64,000 nucleotides of DNA from NCBI RefSeq assembly GCF_004136315.1, contig NZ_CP029562.1, positions 2,795,501 to 2,859,500 of the forward strand, in the 5' to 3' direction. Numbering within the stretch: position 1 is the stretch's first letter; every line of letters begins with the position of its first letter. Source of the DNA: Mesorhizobium sp. Pch-S. GTDB taxonomy: Bacteria; Pseudomonadota; Alphaproteobacteria; Rhizobiales; Rhizobiaceae. The translations under genes were made by a program, and so were the position numbers. The notes under the pieces were generated by a model, which searched no databases, had not been told where the DNA came from, and worked only from the letters and a program-made list of their open reading frames with translations. Shown in pieces: positions 58,203 to 64,000 of the stretch.

Positions 58203-58859
58203 TTGGCTACAACCCCACCTCGTCACCTAAGCCCGCGGAAAAGGCCACGCCAGACGCGTGCAGCCGTCACTCTGGACGCAATTTTCGAGGCGACCATTCA
58301 GGTTTTGCTGAGGGAGGGACTACATCGGCTGACAACGACCCGGGTAGCCGAGCGAGCGGGGGTTTCCGTTGGCACGATGTATCAATATTTTCCTCACAAG
58401 CAGGCACTGCTCTATGGGTTGAATGAGCGTTATCTGGATATCGTGGCTGCGGCGGTGGAAAAGACCTGCCAAGAGAAGCACGGTACCGCCACAACCCATA
58501 TGGTCGAAGCGCTCATCACGACCTATTGGCGGGCAAAAACCAAGCGATCCGACGTCACACGTGCCCTGTATCGATCGGCGGTTGAGCTCGACAACGAAGC
58601 TCTGATCGAGGCATTTGCGCTTCGTGTGGAGACTGCGACCAGCACGATGCTCGGCAGCGCTCCCGATGCTGTCTATGCCGACATTGCCCTGGTTAACACG
58701 ACCCTTCTGTCGGTGATTTTCGGGACCGTCAGAAATGTTTTCGAGCGGAACTTATCCGCAAACCAACAGACGGATATTCGCCAGGAACTCCTCTCGATGT
58801 GCCTTGCCTATCTGGCGATGGCAGCGCATCGCGCAACGGGAAATCCGCGGTCGGTTTAG
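58203..58859 (+). CDS. TetR-family transcriptional regulator
   Basis: Repressor of 218 aa. The TetR helix-turn-helix is AVTLDAIFEATIQVLLREGLHRLTTTRVAERAGVSVGTMYQYFPHKQALLYGL (residues about 20-72). The C-terminal helical domain should bind the inducer; it contains ITTYWRAKTKRSDVTRALYRSAVELDNEALIEAF. The start is a TTG at 58203. Divergent from the SDR gene with which it shares the palindrome at 58174. The inducer is probably an aldehyde, ketone or quinone handled by the SDR, but this is inferred. Confidence 0.9.
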   Translation: MATTPPRHLSPRKRPRQTRAAVTLDAIFEATIQVLLREGLHRLTTTRVAERAGVSVGTMYQYFPHKQALLYGLNERYLDIVAAAVEKTCQEKHGTATTHMVEALITTYWRAKTKRSDVTRALYRSAVELDNEALIEAFALRVETATSTMLGSAPDAVYADIALVNTTLLSVIFGTVRNVFERNLSANQQTDIRQELLSMCLAYLAMAAHRATGNPRSV

Positions 58860-59165
58860 GCGCATAGGTTGGCTCGCCTTTTCGAGCCAGGCAAACCCAC
58901 CGACCGTCGGGTGTCCGCGATCCGGTCCTCTTGACGGCTTTTAATGCTCTTTCGACTCGTACCTCTTCACCTGAAGACCAAGACGATCGTCGCAGAGCCG
59001 GCCATCGCACATCGCAGGATACCGAAGCAGGCAACCACCACGTCACGTTCGGAGAGGGACAATTTGACCTGCCGCCGACGACCACGTTTTGTGCATTCAG
59101 AGCGTAGAACGCGCACACTGCTTGGACATGTCGCGCGACTGGACCGAGTGCACGGCCCTCGACGG
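58860..59165. other. Intergenic stretch between tetR and dtd
   Basis: About 306 bp between the end of the TetR gene and the end of dtd. A small hairpin GGCTCG / CGAGCC lies near 58870. No gene, promoter or RNA was recognised. Confidence 0.4.
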
Positions 59166-59609
59166 CTAGCGCGTTTGCGTGTCGAGCCAGATCGTGACCG
59201 GTCCATCGTTTACCAGCGCAACTTTCATATCGGCACCGAAGACACCGTTCTGAACGGCAACGCCGAGCGACCGGATTCGGTTCGAGAAGTCCTCGTACAG
59301 ATGCTGCGCTTCTTCCGGTGGCGCTGCGGTACTAAAGCCGGGGCGATTTCCCTTCGTCTCGGCTGCCAGCGTGAACTGGCTGACGACAAGGGCAGCTCCG
59401 CCGACTTCGATCAGCGATCGGTTCATCCGGCCCGCGTCGTCTCTGAAAATACGCAGGTTGGCGATCTTGCGTGCGAGCCAGTCGCTTTCCTTTTCGGTGT
59501 CGTCTCGCATTGCGCAGACCAAGATGAGGAGGCCGTTGTCGATCTGGCCGGCGACACCTGTTTGGGTCGTGACGGATGCCGATGAGACACGTTGGATGAG
59601 CGCTCGCAT
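59166..59609 (-). CDS. dtd: D-aminoacyl-tRNA deacylase
   Basis: Removes D-amino acids wrongly attached to tRNA; 147 aa, normal size. [32 protein letters not shown] is the standard start. The substrate cross-subunit motifs are present: [29 protein letters not shown] (SQFTL) and [21 protein letters not shown] (here NDGPVT where many have NxGPVT). ATG at 59609 is chosen from the family start; an upstream in-frame start adds five residues. It may cooperate physiologically with the D-alanine genes at 35644-39500, although they are not linked. Confidence 0.95.
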   Translation of the reverse strand: MRALIQRVSSASVTTQTGVAGQIDNGLLILVCAMRDDTEKESDWLARKIANLRIFRDDAGRMNRSLIEVGGAALVVSQFTLAAETKGNRPGFSTAAPPEEAQHLYEDFSNRIRSLGVAVQNGVFGADMKVALVNDGPVTIWLDTQTR

Positions 59610-59804
59610 GAAAGACCCTTGCAACGACGGACGAGACCGCCCGGGAAAAATAGCCCACGTTGCCCGCAGTTTTTTCTCGTTCGGTCGAATTCAATCAATG
59701 GAGTGCGCCAAACATCGAATGCGGTCAACCGCAACGGTTGCAGCCTATGGTGACTGGCTGAAGCGATACCAAAATTGTACGGACTGGGTCTGGTGGTGTC
59801 GATC

Positions 59805-60767
59805 TCAGCTCCAGCCGCCACCGAAAGTCCTATAAAAGATATGGGAACCGATCTGGGTCATGCGCTCCATCGAGCGTGACCAGGAAGGGGAAACATAGGT
59901 CGCGTTGTAGTGGGTCGACGACGCTACGTCCGACAGGAAAATCTTGCCGGCGGTTACCGCCATCGCGATCTGTTCTGCCAATTGAAACGCGCGACGATCG
60001 GTCACCACGTCAGCGATGCCGTCGCAGGCAAACGAAAACTGACACCGGTTGGGCAAGTCTTGATTCTGATAGACAACATCGCAGACCGTATCGGGATACG
60101 CGGGGTTCCTGACGCGATTGAGGATTACCTGGGCGACTGCTGCCTGACCTTTGAGTTCTTCTCCACGGGCTTCAAAATAGATGGCTATCGCGAGGCACTT
60201 CTGTTCGGGCGCCGAGAAGACCTCCGCTGGGAGAGCTGTTTTTATCCATGGGTGATCGCCTCCCGCGGCTGGGGGGACGAAGCGCCCGGAGGTATCGCCT
60301 GACTCCAGCAGGCGGTCGAAAGGATTGCGCGCATCGTGAAATGCGTCATTGGGGGTATAAGCACTGGCAAGGATGTCCGCGCCATCGTTGTTCACGAGGT
60401 CGGCGAGAGTGGCTGGAACCCCAACAAGCCTGTCGTATTGCGATCTATGACGCTCGGCGCGCTTGCTGGATGCCGTGACGCGGCCACGCTTTTCCTGAGC
60501 CTTCGGCACCGACGGCAATCTCGCCTTTTTCGGTTCGACCGCCGAGCGCGAGAATTGATCCAGGGGCCCGATTGAACCCAGCCGCAATCCCCAGAGGTGT
60601 GAGCACTTGTCTTGCGTACCCGATATCGGATTCTCAGCGGCAAGAATATGTGGCGAACTGGCCGGCACAGCAAATCCAAGCGTTGCAAAACATGCAAGGC
60701 CAACCGTCGGTATACGCAGGCTTCGAGCGAAGAAGCGGCGCAAGCGCGGGCCGGGCGATCGCGACAA
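59805..60767 (-). CDS. Cell wall hydrolase (SleB-like, Hydrolase_2)
   Basis: Exported peptidoglycan hydrolase of 320 aa. An N-terminal signal or anchor (VGLACFATLGFAVPASSPHILA, about 22-43) is followed by a linker and the SleB domain (about 190-318: EQKCLAIAIYFEARGEELKGQAAVAQVILNRVRNPAYPDTVCDVVYQNQDLPNRCQFSFACDG). The catalytic Glu is in YFEARGE, and conserved cysteines flank it. It starts from a TTG (60767) with GGAG eight bases upstream. The motif ATGGTTCGTTAAC lies 29 bp upstream of the start and is shared with the EnvC-like gene. Confidence 0.9.
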   Translation of the reverse strand: MSRSPGPRLRRFFARSLRIPTVGLACFATLGFAVPASSPHILAAENPISGTQDKCSHLWGLRLGSIGPLDQFSRSAVEPKKARLPSVPKAQEKRGRVTASSKRAERHRSQYDRLVGVPATLADLVNNDGADILASAYTPNDAFHDARNPFDRLLESGDTSGRFVPPAAGGDHPWIKTALPAEVFSAPEQKCLAIAIYFEARGEELKGQAAVAQVILNRVRNPAYPDTVCDVVYQNQDLPNRCQFSFACDGIADVVTDRRAFQLAEQIAMAVTAGKIFLSDVASSTHYNATYVSPSWSRSMERMTQIGSHIFYRTFGGGWS

Positions 60768-60795
60768 ACCAAAGTCTCCAAGATTGTCAGGGAGA

Positions 60796-60808
60796 ATGGT
60801 TCGTTAAC
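60796..60808 (-). promoter_or_regulatory. ATGGTTCGTTAAC motif upstream of SleB-like gene
   Basis: Exact second copy of the 13-base motif found at 31096-31108. It includes GTTAAC and is followed on the plus strand by CCTAATG, giving TTAACC, a CtrA-like half-site. It lies in the promoter region of the leftward hydrolase gene. Confidence 0.35.
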
Positions 60809-60831
60809 CCTAATGCCGTCCTAACGACAAT

Positions 60832-61023
60832 TCACTTGAGCGTGATGGGCGAGTTGGAGACGGGGCTTGCGGCTGCCGACAATTCGGTTCGAAGGTGCAT
60901 GAAGCTGCCGATGAACACTGCGCCGACAAAAACGAGCAGCGCCGCGAGGAAAAGTCTGTTCCGCGTGGATCGGCTCCTTGCGATGTCCAGGCTTTCCGTC
61001 CGGCTGACGTGATCGAGCGACAC
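60832..61023 (-). CDS. Small single-pass membrane protein (candidate)
   Basis: Open frame of 63 codons from a GTG at 61023, with GGAG nine bases upstream. The product has a charged N-terminus (SRTESLDIARSRSTRNR) and one strong membrane helix (LFLAALLVFVGAVFIGSFMHL), then a short outer tail. This charge pattern suits an inner-membrane bitopic protein. No family is recognised. It precedes the SleB-like gene on the same strand. The remaining gap to 61212 holds no other visible feature. Confidence 0.45.
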   Translation of the reverse strand: MSLDHVSRTESLDIARSRSTRNRLFLAALLVFVGAVFIGSFMHLRTELSAAASPVSNSPITLK

Positions 61024-61212
61024 AGGCGTTTTCTCCGTTCGAAGACTGCTTCAAAGCGAAATCTGCACCAAATGCACTGCGGTTGATTGCCACTCTTCGA
61101 TTTCGCCAAAGGGCGGCGCCATCCTGGCACGGCCATTGGCATCGCCAGGCCGTGTTCAAGCAAATTTGACCGTAACCAGGGTCGAAGTCGCTTTTTTGCG
61201 TCCCGTTCGAGC

Positions 61213-61243
61213 TTGACCCTCTAGTGGCTAGAGGTTTTAGCCA
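61213..61243 (+). promoter_or_regulatory. MerR-type promoter of the DsbA-PpiC-Ldt operon
   Basis: TTGACC (61213-61218) is followed directly by the dyad CTCTAGTGGCTAGAG (61219-61233), then a TAGCCA/TTAGCC -10-like hexamer 18-19 bp from the -35. A dyad filling an over-long spacer is the hallmark of MerR-family promoters. The same CTCTAG/CTAGAG arms occur in front of the MerR gene at 63918-63932. Confidence 0.7.
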
Positions 61244-61268
61244 TGGCAAAACGCATGTGGAGAGCACT

Positions 61269-61898
61269 TTGAACAGAAGAGATCTGATGTTGGCGACAGG
61301 GCTGGTCAGCCTTGGAATGTTGTCATGGTCTGCCGCGGTCGCACAGACACCTGCAGAACAATTGATGCAGCCTGGGCCACTTCCGGAGATGAGCTTCGGA
61401 CCGGCCGACGCGCGCGTGACAATCGTTGAATATGCTTCGATGACCTGCCCGCATTGCCGCAACTTTCACATGAACGTTTGGCCTGCGCTCAAGGCAAAAT
61501 ACGTCGATACCGGCAAGGTACGGTTCATAATGCGCGAGTTTCCCTTCGATCCGCGCGCCGCCGGAGCTTTCATGCTGGCCCGCTGTGCCGGCGGCGACAA
61601 ATGGTACGCCACAGTCGACCTGCTCTACCGATCGCAAGAGACCTGGGCTCGCAGCAAGGACCCATCCTCGGCGTTCAAGTCGATCCTGGGAATGACCGGC
61701 ATGGATGGGCCGAAGGTCGAAGCCTGCCTTTCCGATCAAGCTCTGCTCGACAAGGTCAATGCCGTTGCCGAGCGCGGGAAGCAGCTGGGGGTCGAAGCTA
61801 CCCCAACGTTCTTCGTCAATGGCGAACTCTACAAGGATGCCTATTCAATCGAAGCCCTGGGCAGCAAGATCGACAGCTTGCTGGCTGGCAAGAACTGA
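61269..61898 (+). CDS. DsbA-family thiol oxidoreductase
   Basis: Periplasmic thioredoxin-fold protein of 209 aa. The leader NRRDLMLATGLVSLGMLSWSAAVAQ has a twin-arginine-like RRDLML and a cleavage site near AVAQT. The active site is CPHC (C60, C63) in VEYASMTCPHCRNFHMNVWP, and the cis-proline is in VEATPTFFVNGELY. This is the DsbA/BdbD-like group common in alphaproteobacteria. I favour the TTG at 61269 with GGAG eight bases upstream; the only longer start lies inside the MerR dyad. First gene of a three-gene envelope operon. Confidence 0.9.
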   Translation: MNRRDLMLATGLVSLGMLSWSAAVAQTPAEQLMQPGPLPEMSFGPADARVTIVEYASMTCPHCRNFHMNVWPALKAKYVDTGKVRFIMREFPFDPRAAGAFMLARCAGGDKWYATVDLLYRSQETWARSKDPSSAFKSILGMTGMDGPKVEACLSDQALLDKVNAVAERGKQLGVEATPTFFVNGELYKDAYSIEALGSKIDSLLAGKN

Positions 61899-61907
61899 GG
61901 GACAGCC

Positions 61908-62765
61908 ATGCTTGCCAGGAAACATCGCGCTCACGCGCTCGGCGCTTTCGCATCGATCTTCGTGCTGACGGCGTCGTTGGCGGTTGCGCAACAGAACGAT
62001 GCGGTTGCGCGCGTCAATGGCGTGGATATCACCGCACGGGACTATTCCGTTGCCGAAGAGATGTACGGCCAGCAGCTTGGCAAAATGCCGGAGGACGCGA
62101 AGCGATCCACGATCGTTGATGCGTTGATCGAGTCGCGGCTGATGTCCGAAGCTGCTCGCAAGTCAGGCATACAGAACGATGAGGAATACAAGCGCCAGAT
62201 TGCCTTCTTCGAAGCGCAAACCCTTCGTTCGATCTTCATGCAACGCGAGCTTTCAAAGCGTGTCGACGAAAAGGCCGTTCGCAAAGCCTATGATGAGCAA
62301 GTAGCCAAGATGCCCGTGGTCGAGGAAACGCGCCTGCGCCATATGTTGCTGCCGACAGCCGAGGCCGCAGATGTCGTCATCGCCGATCTGAAGGCAGGCA
62401 AAGATTTCTCGGCGATCGCCAGGGAGAAATCGGCCGATCCCGCCTCCAAAGAGAAGGGCGGTGACCTGGGTTTTCTAACGCCCGGGCAAACCCTTGCAGA
62501 GATTGAAAGCGCGACGGCCGAACTGAAGCCGGGGCAGTTCAGCGAGACACCGGTGAAAAGCGCATTCGGCTTTCACGTCGTCAAAGTCGATGAGCGTCGG
62601 CCACGCGCGGCACCACGGTTCGAGTTGCTCGCGGGTGAGATCAGACAGGCGCTCGAAGCTGAAGAGGCCGCCCGCATCGTGAGCGATCTGCGATCCGGGG
62701 CCAAGGTTGAAAAGCTTGTTCCCGATGTCCAGGCGCCCGAGGGCGAAGACGGTCATCCGCACTGA
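61908..62765 (+). CDS. Periplasmic PpiC-type peptidyl-prolyl isomerase (SurA-like)
   Basis: Folding factor of 285 aa. A signal peptide (HALGAFASIFVLTASLAVAQQ) is followed by a SurA-like N-terminal chaperone region (about 30-140: VARVNGVDITARDYSVAEEMYGQQLGKMPEDAKRSTIVDALIESRLMSEAARKSG). A parvulin domain (about 140-238: RLRHMLLPTAEAADVVIADLKAGKDFSAIAREKSADPASKEKGGDLGFLTPGQT) completes it. The His-rich ending EGEDGHPH may bind metal. Starts nine bases after the DsbA-like stop and overlaps the transpeptidase gene (TGATG). Together the first two genes form a periplasmic folding pair. Confidence 0.9.
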   Translation: MLARKHRAHALGAFASIFVLTASLAVAQQNDAVARVNGVDITARDYSVAEEMYGQQLGKMPEDAKRSTIVDALIESRLMSEAARKSGIQNDEEYKRQIAFFEAQTLRSIFMQRELSKRVDEKAVRKAYDEQVAKMPVVEETRLRHMLLPTAEAADVVIADLKAGKDFSAIAREKSADPASKEKGGDLGFLTPGQTLAEIESATAELKPGQFSETPVKSAFGFHVVKVDERRPRAAPRFELLAGEIRQALEAEEAARIVSDLRSGAKVEKLVPDVQAPEGEDGHPH

Positions 62766-63346
62766 TGGTGTCCCGGATGTTCAACAGGCGACTTTTTCTT
62801 TTCGGCGTCGTGGCACTGGCCTCGACGGATGCCCTGGCCGACCCGGCTCCGGCAAAAAAGAGCAAGGCATTCAAGCTCGACAAACGATACCTGCCCCAGC
62901 TGGTGGATTTCCAGTTGGAGCAGGATATCGGCACCGTCGTTGTCGATCCCAAGAGCCGTTTCCTCTATCTCGTGGAAACTGTTGGGGTGGCTCGCCGCTA
63001 CGGCATCGGCGTCGGCAAGGCTGGGCTTGCGTTCAAGGGCCACGCGATGGTTGGCCGGAAGGCCGAGTGGCCGAGCTGGAAGCCCACAGCCAACATGATC
63101 AAGCGTGATCCGGAGAAGTATCTGCGTTATGCGGATGGGCTGCCAGGCGGGAAAAGCAATCCGCTCGGAGCGCGCGCGCTCTATCTCTATCGGGATGGCC
63201 GCGACACGCTATATCGTATCCACGGTACGACTGAACCTTGGACGATCGGGAAAGCCGTATCGAACGGCTGCATCCGGATGGTCAACGATCATGTGATCGA
63301 CCTCTACAACCGTGTCCCCGTCGGCGCATCCGTCGTCGTGGTTTGA
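62765..63346 (+). CDS. L,D-transpeptidase (YkuD family)
   Basis: Exported enzyme of 193 aa that makes 3-3 peptidoglycan links or attaches proteins to peptidoglycan. A Tat-like leader FNRRLFLFGVVALAS is followed by the YkuD domain (about 55-193): TVVVDPKSRFLYLVE, then HGTTEPWTIGKAVSNGCIRM with catalytic H153 and C169. EWPSWKPTANMIKRDP is typical of the ErfK-type group. The start overlaps the PpiC-type stop by one base, so it is cotranslated. Its active-site thiol would depend on the redox and metal state of the periplasm, which links it to the DsbA-like gene and the MerR regulator. Confidence 0.92.
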   Translation: MVSRMFNRRLFLFGVVALASTDALADPAPAKKSKAFKLDKRYLPQLVDFQLEQDIGTVVVDPKSRFLYLVETVGVARRYGIGVGKAGLAFKGHAMVGRKAEWPSWKPTANMIKRDPEKYLRYADGLPGGKSNPLGARALYLYRDGRDTLYRIHGTTEPWTIGKAVSNGCIRMVNDHVIDLYNRVPVGASVVVV

Positions 63347-63463
63347 TGGATGTGATAACGCAGCAAGGCAACCGACCATTTGGCATACAAATGGGAAGCC
63401 CGGCGCTGCATTCAGCATCGGATGCTGTCTATGCCGGATCAGAGACTGCGCAATGGCATTCAA

Positions 63464-63880
63464 TCAGTGCTGTTCGTGCTCACACATCTCGTGGTTGGCG
63501 AGCGATCGGATCACGTAGCAATCGCCGATGGTTGAGCCGCCGCAACGGGTAGCGATGCGCTCGAGTTCCGTTTCCAGTTTGCGGAGCTTGGCGATCCTGC
63601 CGCGCACGGAGACCAGTTGCTCCGAAGCAATCTTGTCGGCGCGCGCGCAAGGTATGTCCGGGTGCGCGCTAAGTTCGAGCAGTTCCTTGATGGCATCGAT
63701 GGAAATGCCCAGTTCACGCGCATGCTTGATGAAGGTGAGCCTGTCCCGCTCGTCGGTCCCGTATCGGCGCTGATTGCCTTTCGAACGTTCAACGGCCGAC
63801 ACCAAGCCCATTTGCTCGTAGTAGCGGATCGTCGGAACTTTTACCCCGGTATGCCGGGAGAGATCGCCGATCGTCAGCAT
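63464..63880 (-). CDS. MerR-family regulator, metal-sensing type
   Basis: Regulator of 138 aa. MLTIGDLSRHTGVKVPTIRYYEQMGLV is the MerR helix-turn-helix, followed by a second wing and the long dimer helix. Cysteines at IPCARADKIA (start of the dimer helix) and RCGGSTIGDCYVIRSLANHEMCEHEQH (C-terminal loop and tail) resemble the metal ligands of ZntR/CadR/PbrR-type proteins. Two ATGs are adjacent (63883, 63880); the second has better spacing from AAGGA. It is convergent with the transpeptidase gene, and a CTCTAGT/ACTAGAG dyad lies just upstream, matching the one at the DsbA-like operon. Confidence 0.9.
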   Translation of the reverse strand: MLTIGDLSRHTGVKVPTIRYYEQMGLVSAVERSKGNQRRYGTDERDRLTFIKHARELGISIDAIKELLELSAHPDIPCARADKIASEQLVSVRGRIAKLRKLETELERIATRCGGSTIGDCYVIRSLANHEMCEHEQH

Positions 63881-63917
63881 CATCAGTCCTTCATGTTTGG
63901 ACAGAAGCGGTCAATTC

Positions 63918-63932
63918 CTCTAGTCACTAGAG
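63918..63932. promoter_or_regulatory. MerR-type dyad upstream of merR
   Basis: CTCTAGTCACTAGAG, a perfect dyad of two 7-base arms around one C, with the same 15-bp span and arm sequence as the site at 61219-61233. It could serve merR itself and a divergent gene that begins near 63938. Confidence 0.7.
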
Positions 63933-63937
63933 AAATT

Positions 63938-64000
63938 ATGGCAATGGCCACGAAAACTCAAGCTGGTGTCAACAGGCCCAGAAGGCCGATCCACTTCGAG
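63938..64000 (+). CDS. Possible divergent gene start, partial
   Basis: An open frame from ATG at 63938 (second ATG at 63944) runs to the window edge without a stop: MAMATKTQAGVNRPRRPIHFE. It begins six bases after the MerR dyad, so any transcript would have almost no leader. A metal-efflux or resistance gene is often found in this position, but the visible 21 residues do not identify a family. It may not be real. Confidence 0.25.
   Translation, partial: MAMATKTQAGVNRPRRPIHFE

Noticed and set aside
58729..59118. 129-codon minus-strand frame between tetR and dtd
   Set aside because: No ribosome site and overlaps the end of the TetR gene; composition is not protein-like.

Overview
The window reads as a high-GC chromosomal segment of an alphaproteobacterium of the order Hyphomicrobiales, most like Mesorhizobium or Aminobacter (Phyllobacteriaceae). 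This rests on the gene order rplU-rpmA-GNAT-obgE-proB-proA-nadD-rsfS-rlmH-envC-ctpA-yibQ-rppH, on a GapR (DUF2312) gene, on a liv cluster with a DUF6867 gene, and on short palindromic intergenic repeats of the rhizobial type. The genus is an inference from recognised gene content; no database was searched.

Layout. 1-5640: a sugar-type ABC importer (two permeases, the left one cut by the window edge, a binding protein, an ATPase and a GATase1-like protein) read leftward, opposite a LacI-family regulator, with two LacI-type palindromes between them. 5660-8214: a DEDDh exonuclease and two GcvA-like LysR regulators. 8318-19906: a quaternary-amine region. It holds a TmpA/BBOX-like hydroxylase, a TmpB/PhnZ-like HD oxygenase, an MttB-superfamily methyltransferase, a DgcA/N-methylproline-demethylase-like flavoprotein, a Tat-exported peptide/opine-type binding protein, a ChoVWX/ProVWX-type importer and an XRE regulator. 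20012-22273: a DHFR-like protein behind a 43-bp palindrome, an aminoglycoside-phosphotransferase-fold protein, a frameshifted DUF3592 gene and tRNA-Ser(CGA). 22388-35603: the conserved ribosome, GTPase, proline, NAD and cell-envelope block. 35644-39500: alanine racemase, two Rnk-like genes and DadA. 39570-45879: a sigma factor with a VOC protein, LysR with MmsA, an XRE/DUF2975 pair, a lipoprotein, a small secreted protein and a GntR regulator. 46765-53030: a complete branched-chain amino acid (Liv) importer whose LivG carries an unusual C-terminal extension. 53331-57273: pyruvate carboxylase broken by a one-base frameshift, then GapR. 57398-64000: SDR/TetR, dtd, a SleB-type hydrolase, and a DsbA-PpiC-L,D-transpeptidase operon with a MerR regulator.

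How the genes work together. The most coherent accessory unit is 8318-19413. TmpA- and TmpB-type enzymes would turn 2-(trimethylammonio)ethylphosphonate into glycine betaine plus phosphate. The ABC systems could import the substrate or betaine. The MttB-like and DgcA-like enzymes could remove N-methyl groups. At the right end, the same CTCTAG/CTAGAG dyad occurs in front of the DsbA-PpiC-Ldt operon and in front of the MerR gene, which suggests a metal-responsive envelope-maintenance regulon. The LivG fusion to an H3TH-like (COG3743-type) domain is the most unusual single protein.

Two genes (pyruvate carboxylase, DUF3592) are interrupted by single-base frameshifts. Whether these are biological or assembly errors cannot be decided from the sequence alone.
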